A program made the translations under genes and the position numbers. A DNA stretch of 21,067 bases from Taishania sp964580465 (GTDB taxonomy: Bacteria; Bacteroidota; Bacteroidia; Flavobacteriales_D; Crocinitomicaceae): assembly GCA_964580465.1 (NCBI GenBank), contig CAZOKJ010000041.1:1-21067 (forward strand), given 5' to 3'. How positions within the stretch are numbered: the stretch's first letter is position 1; each line of letters begins with the position of its first letter. Below, in pieces: positions 8,015-15,353 of this stretch. Below the pieces are notes generated by a model, which was not told the DNA's origin, made no database searches, and saw only the letters and a program-made list of their open reading frames with translations.

Positions 8015-9343
8015 CTAGATTGACTGTTCTAAAATTAATTGTTTCAACCCTAAATAGTCTTCCATTTTAATCCATTCGTTGTCTTCTACTGTTGGATTAG
8101 GGAAGATGTTAATTCCAATTAAGGTATCTGTTTTATCAGCTATTCGTTGGATTCTTAAAGTTGCTTTAGCTGTCACTTCTTGTTGAATGTAAGTAATTGC
8201 GTCTGCTGAAGAAACACCGCCTTTTTGTTCCAATGTCTTAAAGAAATTCCATGATTTTTCAGCAAGCTCATTCGTTAAATATTCTACAACGTAACTTCCT
8301 CCAAGTGGATCAATCACTTTGTCTAAATAACTTTCTTCTTGCAAAATAAGAGGAATGTTAACCGCCATTCTAGTGGATAATTTGGTAGCTCCTTTTTTCG
8401 AAAAAGTATCGTAAGCTTGTACACAAATGGCATTTACACCAGCAAACGTTGCACTCATTGCTTCTGTCGTTTGACGTAGCAAATTAGTGTATGGATCTTT
8501 CAATGATTTGTTTGTGAATCCTGTAATTGCTGTTATTTTTATTCCTTTAGTATCTTTAATTGAATAAGATTCTAAAATACGTGTCCACAATGCTTTTAAT
8601 ACTCTTAGTTTAGCAATTTCATAAAAATAATTTGCTCCTAAACCAGCATTGAAATGAATACATGTTGCAGCTTCTTCGGTACTCAAGCCATTGTTTACTA
8701 ATTGAATGAAAGCTTCGTGCGCACTAGCTAAACAGTACCCAATTTCTTGCCAAGATGTTGCACCTCTTTGTTGTAATGCATAGCCATTTGCTAAAAGGAT
8801 TGAACTAGGTTTTGTTTTTAAAGAGCTTGCTAATTGGCTCCATTGCTCATCCTTTAGTTGGAAGTATTCTAATTCAAAAGAAATGTGATTTAATTCTTCA
8901 GGAGAAAAAGCTTCGTTCGCACTAAGATATTGTTGAAGAGAATGAATTTTAAATGTAGTGTGAATATAAGGTAATTCAACTCCTTTAGTCAACGTTTTCC
9001 AATCAGAAAAATCAGAATTTAATTCAAAACGCAAAGCTGTAGCTCCTAAATTCAATCGGTTTAAAGCTTCTTTATTAGCATCAACGCTATTGTTTACGAT
9101 GATGGTGCTTAAATTTAACCATGCATTAGAATCTTTGTTGATTTGTCGAACAGACGCAAGATTGGTGGTTTCCTGAACTTGTGTATTGTTTGAATCTTGA
9201 TGTTGGTAAGAATTGAATGAAAGTTCTTCAATTTCATCCACACGTTGAATCAATGATTCAGGCTGACCTTTTAAATCTTTTTGCAGTTGATTGACCCAAT
9301 CTGCATAACTTGGTTTTGAAAACTCTTCAAATAATTTACTCAT
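8015..9343 (-). CDS. mutA: Methylmalonyl-CoA mutase, small (beta) subunit
   Basis: This is the non-catalytic partner of MutB. The 442 residues align with the barrel part of the large subunit: IDPLGGSYVVEYLTNEL corresponds to the MutB segment around TGGSYYIEKLTDEL, and the region around ITGFTNKSLKDPYTNLLRQT to its CQTSGWSLTEQDP segment. The His/Cys and Arg residues used for substrate binding in MutB are not kept, and no DxHxxG B12 motif is present. The chain lacks the C-terminal cobalamin-like domain of the longer (about 600-residue) small subunits known from actinobacteria; short forms like this are usual in Flavobacteriia. It is 17 bp downstream of the EI24-type gene and 5 bp upstream of mutB. 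It could be mistaken for an isobutyryl-CoA mutase component, but its pairing with a full-length MutB argues against that. Confidence 0.93.
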   Translation of the reverse strand: MSKLFEEFSKPSYADWVNQLQKDLKGQPESLIQRVDEIEELSFNSYQHQDSNNTQVQETTNLASVRQINKDSNAWLNLSTIIVNNSVDANKEALNRLNLGATALRFELNSDFSDWKTLTKGVELPYIHTTFKIHSLQQYLSANEAFSPEELNHISFELEYFQLKDEQWSQLASSLKTKPSSILLANGYALQQRGATSWQEIGYCLASAHEAFIQLVNNGLSTEEAATCIHFNAGLGANYFYEIAKLRVLKALWTRILESYSIKDTKGIKITAITGFTNKSLKDPYTNLLRQTTEAMSATFAGVNAICVQAYDTFSKKGATKLSTRMAVNIPLILQEESYLDKVIDPLGGSYVVEYLTNELAEKSWNFFKTLEQKGGVSSADAITYIQQEVTAKATLRIQRIADKTDTLIGINIFPNPTVEDNEWIKMEDYLGLKQLILEQSI

Positions 9344-9360
9344 GCTAATTATACTGTTTT

Positions 9361-10113
9361 CTAATTGTTTTTTTCAAGTTTGTTTTCCTGTTTCAAGTAG
9401 CAAATTGTCGTCATTATCGTTGTGAAAACTGGAGCAAAAATGATACCTATATAAGAAACAGCCCAAAAGTAAGGAAAATTATACAATAATTTGAAAATAA
9501 TACCACTTAATGTAATTAACAAAATGTTAGAAAATGCAAAATGATAACTCTTTTTAACAGAAAATCGTTGTCGTTCTAAGGTATAATCGTAAAAAGAAAA
9601 ACCTAGAAAGAAAGCACTAATTAAATAACTAATGAGTTGATAAATAGGTGTATCACTAATGTTTAGAATACTTGAGAATAACCACCATGAGAGGAGTGTA
9701 ATTGATTGTAAAAGTAGGGCAGAGACTACAATGTATATCATTCTAAAAAAATCATTTATTGTGGAGATAAGATCAAATTTGAATACTTTATTGGTCAAAT
9801 ATGCTTCTACTTTTTCAGAAAGAATTGTATTGAAAGGGGAAAAAATGGCGAGCACTATAAAAATATACAGCTGTTGAAATAAAGCACTCAAGATATTCGT
9901 TATAGAAGAAAATGATCGAACAAACCAATTGGAATCGGAGTCAATAGTTGTCCAATCACCTAAAAATAAAGAAGGAATAAATGTAAGCATTAAATAAAAC
10001 AATGTCAGTAAACTTGCAGGTACTAAAAATACCAAAAAGTTTTTCTTTGCTAAAAGAGAAAAACTGATTTTTATAGAATCGATGTGTATTTTAAAGGGTG
10101 AAATAAAATTCAT
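9361..10113 (-). CDS. EI24-domain integral membrane protein
   Basis: The 250-residue protein has five or six hydrophobic segments (about 27-50, 78-97, 124-150, 158-177, and one or two in 196-240). It carries the features I associate with the EI24 family, the group that includes the sulfate transporter CysZ: SPFNTILSEKVE (92-103) and YDYTLERQRFSVKKS (175-189). It should sit in the inner membrane. The transported substrate, if any, cannot be inferred; there are no sulfate-assimilation genes nearby. It is 17 bp ahead of mutA on the same strand and therefore likely the first gene of the mutAB transcript. No clear promoter box was found in the 157-bp divergent gap upstream. Confidence 0.85.
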   Translation of the reverse strand: MNFISPFKIHIDSIKISFSLLAKKNFLVFLVPASLLTLFYLMLTFIPSLFLGDWTTIDSDSNWFVRSFSSITNILSALFQQLYIFIVLAIFSPFNTILSEKVEAYLTNKVFKFDLISTINDFFRMIYIVVSALLLQSITLLSWWLFSSILNISDTPIYQLISYLISAFFLGFSFYDYTLERQRFSVKKSYHFAFSNILLITLSGIIFKLLYNFPYFWAVSYIGIIFAPVFTTIMTTICYLKQENKLEKNN

Positions 10114-10270
10114 TGAGCGCCTTACTTATTGTTCTGCTAAATTAGTGATTTTTTCTTGTATTCATTATGGTTTTGGATCTAAAAACCTGTTATATTTAAA
10201 AGTTTTCAACAATTTATGTAACCTTTGTTGATAACTGTCGTATAGATTGTTAATAACAACAAAATGCACA

Positions 10271-11272
10271 ATGAAAAAAGTAGTTTCAATTTTAGGATTA
10301 TTGCTTACTTTTCAAGTATTTGCGGAGAACAGTAAGCGTATTACAAATGACGAATACATCGCCATGTGGTCTGCGACTGCGATGGAAAATATGATGAATC
10401 ATAAAATTCCTGCAAGTATTACATTGGCTCAAGGGATTTTAGAGTCTGGAAGTGGGAATTCAGATTTAGCTATAAATGCAAACAATCACTTTGGTATCAA
10501 ATGTCACGATTGGAAAGGTGAGAAGGTATATAAAGATGATGATGCAAAAAACGAATGTTTTAGAAAATATGACAATGCAGCACAATCTTATGCAGACCAT
10601 AGCGAATTTTTAACTTCTAAAAATCGTTATAGTTCTTTATTTACATTAGATATTTCTGATTACAAAGGATGGGCAAATGGATTAAAAGCAGCAGGATATG
10701 CTACGAACCCGAAATATCCAACCTTGTTAATTGATTTAATTGAGCGTTTAAACTTGCATGAATTTGATGCTTTGGTGTTGAATTCTCCAGGTAAGTCAGC
10801 TGGATTATTGGCTAAAAAGAATCACAAAAATCAAGATAAACAAGATGTAGCGGTTCAAACTACAAAAACAAAACACAATTCCGCACAATCTAAAAAACAA
10901 AAAGCAGAGGTTGAAGTTACATTTGGCAACACGCGTGAAACATTCTTACATGCTAATAGAGTAAAGTATGTTATCGCTAAAAAAGGTGATACTTATTATA
11001 AAATTGCTGAAGAAATGGGAATGACCCTTATGCAAATTGAAAGTTATAACGACGTTAAATACGGGAACAAATCCTTGAAAGAAGGGGATATTGTTAATAT
11101 CCATCCGAAACGTTCTAAAGGGAAAGAAGAATTTATTACACTTTCTAAAGACATGACTGTAATAGAGTTGGCTCAACAAGAAGGTGTAAAAGTAAAAAGT
11201 TTAGTAAAGAAAAATCATTTGTCTGCACCGACTGAGGTGTTGAAAAAAGGACAAAAAGTAGCTCTCAAATAG
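10271..11272 (+). CDS. Secreted glucosaminidase (GH73/FlgJ-like) with C-terminal LysM repeats
   Basis: The protein is a peptidoglycan hydrolase acting in the periplasm or at the cell surface, expected to cleave N-acetylglucosaminyl-beta-1,4-N-acetylmuramyl bonds. From the ATG at 10271 it has 333 residues, beginning with a typical signal peptide (MKKVVSILGLLLTFQVFA, cut before ENS); an upstream TTG at 10247 is discounted. The glucosaminidase domain (about 25-165) shows ASITLAQGILESGSGNS with the probable catalytic Glu58, NNHFGIKC, and the family-typical YADHSEFL and AAGYATNPKY. A Lys/Gln/Thr-rich linker (about 170-222) leads to one clear LysM (about 231-278, YVIAKKGDTYYKIAEEMGMT) and a second, more divergent one to the C terminus (FITLSKDMTVIELAQQEGV). 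The gene is flanked by a divergent membrane-protein gene and a terminator, so it is monocistronic. Confidence 0.93.
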   Translation: MKKVVSILGLLLTFQVFAENSKRITNDEYIAMWSATAMENMMNHKIPASITLAQGILESGSGNSDLAINANNHFGIKCHDWKGEKVYKDDDAKNECFRKYDNAAQSYADHSEFLTSKNRYSSLFTLDISDYKGWANGLKAAGYATNPKYPTLLIDLIERLNLHEFDALVLNSPGKSAGLLAKKNHKNQDKQDVAVQTTKTKHNSAQSKKQKAEVEVTFGNTRETFLHANRVKYVIAKKGDTYYKIAEEMGMTLMQIESYNDVKYGNKSLKEGDIVNIHPKRSKGKEEFITLSKDMTVIELAQQEGVKVKSLVKKNHLSAPTEVLKKGQKVALK

Positions 11273-11316
11273 TCTATCTGATAGGTTAAATGAGTTTTTG
11301 TTTGTTGTTGTTTGTT

Positions 11317-11348
11317 AAAGGAAGTTTGCGAAAGTAGCTTCCTTTTTT
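11317..11348 (+). terminator. Intrinsic terminator after the glucosaminidase gene
   Basis: AAAGGAAG (11317-11324) pairs with CTTCCTTT (11338-11345) over 8 bp, followed by a T run to 11348. It lies 45 bp past the stop at 11272 and insulates the downstream dus gene. Confidence 0.82.
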
Positions 11349-11405
11349 CGTTTGCTATTTTTTGATAAAATAGTTTCAAGAACAAATTATTTGTGAATAG
11401 TTACT

Positions 11406-11413
11406 TATCTTTG
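11406..11413 (+). promoter_or_regulatory. -7 promoter box of the dus gene, very close to the ATG
   Basis: TATCTTTG followed by CA matches TAnnTTTG exactly. It ends only 8 bp before the ATG at 11422, so with the usual start point 5-8 nt beyond the box the mRNA would have almost no leader. No TTG is found at the ideal -33 distance. Confidence 0.65.
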
Positions 11414-11421
11414 CAAGGTAT

Positions 11422-12420
11422 ATGGTAAAAATTCGTGATATAGAATTGGGAGATTTCCCTTTGTTACTCGCACCTATGGAAGATGTGAGTGATCCTCCTT
11501 TTAGAGCTTTATGTAAAGAAAATGGTGTAGATTTGATGTACACGGAGTTTATCTCATCGGAAGGTTTGATTCGTGACGCAGCTAAAAGTTTACAAAAATT
11601 AGATATTTTTGAATATGAACGCCCAATAGGGATTCAAATTTTTGGTTCGGATATCGAATCCATGCGCCAAAGTGCTGAAATTATTGAGAAGGTAAATCCA
11701 GATATTATTGATATTAATTATGGTTGTCCGGTTAAAAAAGTAGCTTGTAAAGGTGCTGGAGCGGGGATATTGCAAGATATTCCTAAGATGGTGAAAATGA
11801 CTGAAGCCATTGTGAAACAAACTAATTTACCTGTAACAGTTAAAACCCGTTTAGGTTGGGATGATGATTCTAAGCACATTGTTGAAGTTGCTGAGCGTTT
11901 GCAAGATGTAGGAATTGAAGCTATTAGCATTCACGGTAGAACCCGCAAGCAAATGTACAAAGGTCAAGCTGATTGGACGCTTATCGGAGAGGTAAAAAAC
12001 AATCAACGTATGCACATTCCAGTTTTTGGAAACGGAGATATTGATTCTCCTGAAAAAGCTGTTGAGTACAAAAACTTATATGGCGTTGATGGAGTGATGA
12101 TAGGACGTGCTAGTATTGGATATCCTTGGATTTTTAACGAAATCAAACATTATATTAAAACAGGAGGACATTTGCCTAAACCAACCATTTCAGATCGTGT
12201 GGAAGCAGCAAGAAGACATTTGGAAATGAGCATTAAATGGAAAGGTGAAGCGTTGGGAGTAATTGAAATGAAGCGCCATTACACGAATTATTTTAAAGGT
12301 ATTGCTCATTTTAAAGATTATCGCATGAAATTAGTAACGAGTTTTCAATTGGAAGAAGTGTTGGCTACTTTGAATGAAATAGAACAAAATAGCAACAATT
12401 TTCATTTTGCAACGGAATAA
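11422..12420 (+). CDS. dusB: tRNA-dihydrouridine synthase (DusB-like)
   Basis: The 332-residue FMN enzyme reduces specific uridines of tRNA to dihydrouridine using NAD(P)H. Seen in order: the N-terminal FMN barrel motif LLLAPMEDVSDPPFR (14-28), the catalytic-Cys segment INYGCPVKKVACKGAGAGIL with Cys102 as proton donor, VTVKTRLGWD, the IHGRTRKQMYKGQADW segment, FMN-phosphate residues FGNGDI and GVMIGRASIGYPWIF, and a helical C-terminal tRNA-binding part ending in NYFKGIAHFKDYRMKL. Length and motifs match the DusB group common in Bacteroidota; exact uridine specificity is inferred only. The ATG at 11422 lies directly behind a -7 box, predicting a leaderless or nearly leaderless message. The next gene, fabG, appears to have its own promoter. 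Confidence 0.94.
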   Translation: MVKIRDIELGDFPLLLAPMEDVSDPPFRALCKENGVDLMYTEFISSEGLIRDAAKSLQKLDIFEYERPIGIQIFGSDIESMRQSAEIIEKVNPDIIDINYGCPVKKVACKGAGAGILQDIPKMVKMTEAIVKQTNLPVTVKTRLGWDDDSKHIVEVAERLQDVGIEAISIHGRTRKQMYKGQADWTLIGEVKNNQRMHIPVFGNGDIDSPEKAVEYKNLYGVDGVMIGRASIGYPWIFNEIKHYIKTGGHLPKPTISDRVEAARRHLEMSIKWKGEALGVIEMKRHYTNYFKGIAHFKDYRMKLVTSFQLEEVLATLNEIEQNSNNFHFATE

Positions 12421-12457
12421 TTTTGCAGAAGAATACTAGTAAATTAGATTATTAATG

Positions 12458-12465
12458 TATATTTG
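12458..12465 (+). promoter_or_regulatory. -7 promoter box of fabG
   Basis: TATATTTG matches TAnnTTTG exactly, 18 bp before the fabG ATG at 12484, which would give a leader of about 10-14 nt. A TTG start codon at 12463 overlaps this box, supporting the later ATG as the true start. No well-spaced -33 TTG was seen. Confidence 0.6.
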
Positions 12466-12483
12466 ACTAAGAAAATAAATAAT

Positions 12484-13230
12484 ATGAAATTATTACAAGA
12501 CAAAGTTGTTTTGATTACAGGTGCTTCTCGTGGTATCGGTAAATCAATTGCTGAAGAATGTGTAAAGCAAGGAGCTAAAGTAGCATTCACTTATTTATCA
12601 TCTGAAGAAAAAGCACGTGCTTTAGAGGCTGAATTGTCAGCAAATGGTGGAGTAGTGAAGGGTTTTAAATCAGATGCTGCTAAATTTGATGAAGCTCAAA
12701 AATTGGTTGATGATGTTGTTGCTGAATTTGGAACAATCGACGTGTTGGTTAATAACGCAGGTATTACTCGTGATACTTTGTTGATGAGAATGACTGAAGA
12801 ACAATGGGATGAAGTGATTAATACAAACTTAAAATCTGCATTTAATTTAACAAAAGCAGTTCAACGTCCAATGTTAAAAGCGAAGTCTGGCTCTATTATC
12901 AATATGTCTTCTGTTGTTGGTGTAAGTGGCAATGCTGGTCAATCTAATTATGCTGCTTCTAAGGCTGGTTTAATTGGTTTTTCTAAATCTATAGCTCAAG
13001 AATTAGGTTCTAGAAACATTCGTTGCAATGCCATTGCTCCTGGATTTATTGAAACTGAAATGACAGAAGTTTTGGATCCAAAAGTAGTAGAGGAGTGGAG
13101 AGCTTCTATTCCATTAAAACGTGGAGGTAAACCTGAAGATGTTGCTAATTTAGTTGTTTTCTTAGGTTCTGACATGTCTACATATATAACTGGGCAAACA
13201 ATCAATGTTTGTGGTGGTATGTTGATGTAA
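12484..13230 (+). CDS. fabG: 3-oxoacyl-[acyl-carrier-protein] reductase FabG
   Basis: FabG reduces beta-ketoacyl-ACP to beta-hydroxyacyl-ACP with NADPH in type II fatty acid elongation. From the ATG at 12484 it has 248 residues, standard for FabG. It is a classical short-chain dehydrogenase: cofactor loop TGASRGIG (12-19), NNAG (90-93), Asn115 (NTNLKSAF), the triad Ser143, Tyr156 and Lys160 (SNYAASKAG), and the FabG-like ending ITGQTINVCGGMLM. Ser-Tyr and Tyr-Lys spacings of 13 and 4 are canonical. Other SDR enzymes share the fold, but the C terminus and length fit FabG well; it is not in a fab cluster here. It is bounded by its own -7 box and a strong terminator, so it is probably transcribed alone. 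Confidence 0.92.
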   Translation: MKLLQDKVVLITGASRGIGKSIAEECVKQGAKVAFTYLSSEEKARALEAELSANGGVVKGFKSDAAKFDEAQKLVDDVVAEFGTIDVLVNNAGITRDTLLMRMTEEQWDEVINTNLKSAFNLTKAVQRPMLKAKSGSIINMSSVVGVSGNAGQSNYAASKAGLIGFSKSIAQELGSRNIRCNAIAPGFIETEMTEVLDPKVVEEWRASIPLKRGGKPEDVANLVVFLGSDMSTYITGQTINVCGGMLM

Positions 13231-13249
13231 ATTCAATCAAATTGAAATA

Positions 13250-13289
13250 AAAACAGGGTGTCTGACTTTTCGGATACCCTGTTTTTTTT
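13250..13289 (+). terminator. Strong intrinsic terminator of fabG
   Basis: A 16-bp stem with two G-T pairs forms between 13250-13265 and 13270-13285 (core ACAGGGT/ACCCTGT), with a 4-nt loop, followed by T residues at 13282-13289. The left side is A-rich, so the structure may also end the convergent M42 operon, whose last stop is at 13309. Confidence 0.9.
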
Positions 13290-13308
13290 GTATAAAAGAA
13301 TAAAAATA

Positions 13309-14361
13309 CTAGTAATTAATTTTCCAATCGTAGGTATTGATATCTTGTACGCAAGCTTTTAATAAAGAAATTGCTCCAGCAATATCTTCTTTGTGTGCCA
13401 TCTCAATTACTTGATGCAAGTGACGAGTAGGAATAGAAACTGCACCTGCAATAGAACCTCCTTCCGTCATTCGTTGAATCCCAGCAGTGTCTGTGCCACC
13501 AGCTGTTAGTAATTCAGGTTGCCATTTTATTTGGTGTTTATCAGCTGTTTTTTTCATGAAATCAACCATTCTGTAGTCACAAATTGTAGAAGAATCCATG
13601 ATTTTAATAGCAGTTCCTTCACCTAATTTGGTGATCATCTCATGAGGAGCAGCTCCCGGAAGATCAAAAGCGATGGTAGTGTCAAGACCAAATCCGAAAT
13701 CTGGTTTTATTTTTAATGCAGCAACGTTTGCTCCTCTAATTCCCACTTCTTCTTGAACCGTAAATACAACGTACAAATCGTATGGAATTTCAATGCCCTT
13801 TAACTGCTTTAATAACTCTATAGAAATATAAACTGCTAAACGATTGTCCAATGATTTTCCATTGACACAATTTCCCATTTCGATGAATTCACGTTCACGA
13901 GTGATGCTATCACCAATTTGAACCAATTCTTTTACCTCCTCAGCAGTTAGACCAGTGTCAATAAAATAATCACCAAGTTGAGCTACTTTATTTCTTTCAT
14001 CTGGAGACATTACATGAATAGGCTTAGAAGACATCACACCGATAATATCCTTTTTACCATGAATAATGACACGTTGTGCTGTCAATGTTTTTGGGTCAAA
14101 TCCACCTAAGGTGTGAAAACGAATAAATCCTTTATCATCAATGTGTGTAACAATAAAACCGATTTCATCCATGTGTGCACCAATCATGACACGCTTATTT
14201 TCTTTACCGCGTTTGATGGCATAAACATTTCCCATATTGTCGATGTCAATTTCATCTGCATAGGGCTTAATTTCTTCAAGAATACGTTGTCTGATGCGTT
14301 GTTCAAATCCAGAAGCTCCTGGGGTTGTACAAATTTCGTTTAATAATTTTACGTCAATCAT
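13309..14361 (-). CDS. M42-family metallo-aminopeptidase
   Basis: The 350-residue protein belongs to peptidase family M42 (glutamyl/deblocking aminopeptidases; FrvX and YsdC relatives, sometimes annotated as endoglucanase), cytosolic enzymes that form large tetrahedral assemblies and trim peptides. Di-metal ligands and catalytic residues are all visible: His63 and Asp65 (GAHMDEIGF), Asp172 (GKSLDNRLA), Glu204/Glu205 (VQEEVGIRGA), Asp227 (FGLDTT) and His316 (PTRHLHQ). GGTDTAGIQ, also typical, is at 288-296. There is no signal peptide. It is the last gene of a three-gene operon, starting 2 bp after the stop of the PorP/SprF gene. Its association with outer-membrane secretion genes is not obviously functional; it may simply share a transcript. 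Substrate is unknown. Confidence 0.93.
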   Translation of the reverse strand: MIDVKLLNEICTTPGASGFEQRIRQRILEEIKPYADEIDIDNMGNVYAIKRGKENKRVMIGAHMDEIGFIVTHIDDKGFIRFHTLGGFDPKTLTAQRVIIHGKKDIIGVMSSKPIHVMSPDERNKVAQLGDYFIDTGLTAEEVKELVQIGDSITREREFIEMGNCVNGKSLDNRLAVYISIELLKQLKGIEIPYDLYVVFTVQEEVGIRGANVAALKIKPDFGFGLDTTIAFDLPGAAPHEMITKLGEGTAIKIMDSSTICDYRMVDFMKKTADKHQIKWQPELLTAGGTDTAGIQRMTEGGSIAGAVSIPTRHLHQVIEMAHKEDIAGAISLLKACVQDINTYDWKINY

Positions 14362-14363
14362 TG

Positions 14364-15350
14364 TTAATCAAAAAAGTTCTTACGTTTGTTTAATTTTTTA
14401 GCTCGAATTTTGTATTCACTAGAGTAGTTTGATTTATTATTCAAGAATTTACGTCTTGCAAAACGATTGGTTTCATAATAAAAAGGCAAGCCCATTCCTA
14501 GGTAAACTTCATGTGAAGTTGCTCTAAAATTAGAAAATCGACTCAAATTGTAGTTGAAATTATACCCGATTCTAGCATTGTTGGCAATCATTATATCGAA
14601 ACCAGCAGTAATAGCATTTTCAGAACGGTAACCTACTGAAAAAGCCATTTTTCCACGGAATATATTTCTTAAAATTAAATCAGCTTGAAAAGGCGCGTTT
14701 GGAACGAATTTTGCTTGTATAATAGGGTTGAAAATGTATGAGCCATCAGAGTTTCCAATGTAAAAACCAGCTGAAAGGTAATGGTGCCACATTTTTGGTT
14801 TAAACCCATTTTCTGGTCCTGTATGGATATTATTCATCAATGAAGGAATAGCATATCCAAAATACATGTATGGGCCATTGTAATAGATACCAAATCCAGC
14901 ATTGAATCGCCATTGATTGTACGATTGACTAAACGCAGGGTCGTTTTGGTTCACTAAAAATACACTAGCATAATCATTAACAACATTTTGAACACCTAAA
15001 TTAGCTCCTAAGCCAACGAATTGTTCATCATTAATATAAATTCGATATGCGTAGCCGGCTCTAATTTCAGTTGATTTTGCAATTCCTACTTGGTCGTTAA
15101 TAACAGAAAGTCCAACAGCATGAGAAGAATTGATTTCATACGCACCATTGAACCCAAATGTGGAAGGAGCGCCTTTTTGTCCCGACCATTGAGAACGATA
15201 CAACATTTCGGCTGAAATTCTGGCTTCTACACCTGTAGCACCTGGATTGATAAGTCCTTTTGCAACGTTAAATTGAGAAAAACGTGTGTTGGTTTGACTG
15301 AATACTGTCAAGCTTAATACACAACTTATGCTTAGTAATATACGTTTCAT
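14364..15350 (-). CDS. PorP/SprF family type IX secretion system membrane protein
   Basis: The 328-residue protein has a signal peptide (MKRILLSISCVLSLTVFSQ) and an outer-membrane beta-barrel sequence of alternating polar and hydrophobic residues with many Gly and aromatic turns. Family hallmarks are the N-terminal RFSQF, LINPGATG, YRSQWSGQKGAP, and internal GLGANLGVQNVVNDY. The family includes PorP of Porphyromonas and SprF of Flavobacterium; SprF is needed for secretion of its neighbour SprB. Here it begins 3 bp after the stop of a CHU_C-domain protein, so it is the probable dedicated partner of that substrate. The C-terminal tail (RRKFLNNKSNYSSEYKIRAK) is very basic and would face the periplasm. 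The M42 gene follows after 2 bp. Confidence 0.92.
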   Translation of the reverse strand: MKRILLSISCVLSLTVFSQTNTRFSQFNVAKGLINPGATGVEARISAEMLYRSQWSGQKGAPSTFGFNGAYEINSSHAVGLSVINDQVGIAKSTEIRAGYAYRIYINDEQFVGLGANLGVQNVVNDYASVFLVNQNDPAFSQSYNQWRFNAGFGIYYNGPYMYFGYAIPSLMNNIHTGPENGFKPKMWHHYLSAGFYIGNSDGSYIFNPIIQAKFVPNAPFQADLILRNIFRGKMAFSVGYRSENAITAGFDIMIANNARIGYNFNYNLSRFSNFRATSHEVYLGMGLPFYYETNRFARRKFLNNKSNYSSEYKIRAKKLNKRKNFFD

Positions 15351-15353
15351 GGT

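Noticed and set aside
10201..10246. Promoter box TAACCTTTG upstream of the glucosaminidase gene
   Set aside because: It has one base too many between TA and TTTG for the consensus, so it was not listed as a promoter, though it may be a weak variant.
11294..11316. TTTGTTG-type short repeat in the gap before the terminator
   Set aside because: Only about 23 bp of T/G-rich low complexity; no regular unit or flanking feature to suggest function.
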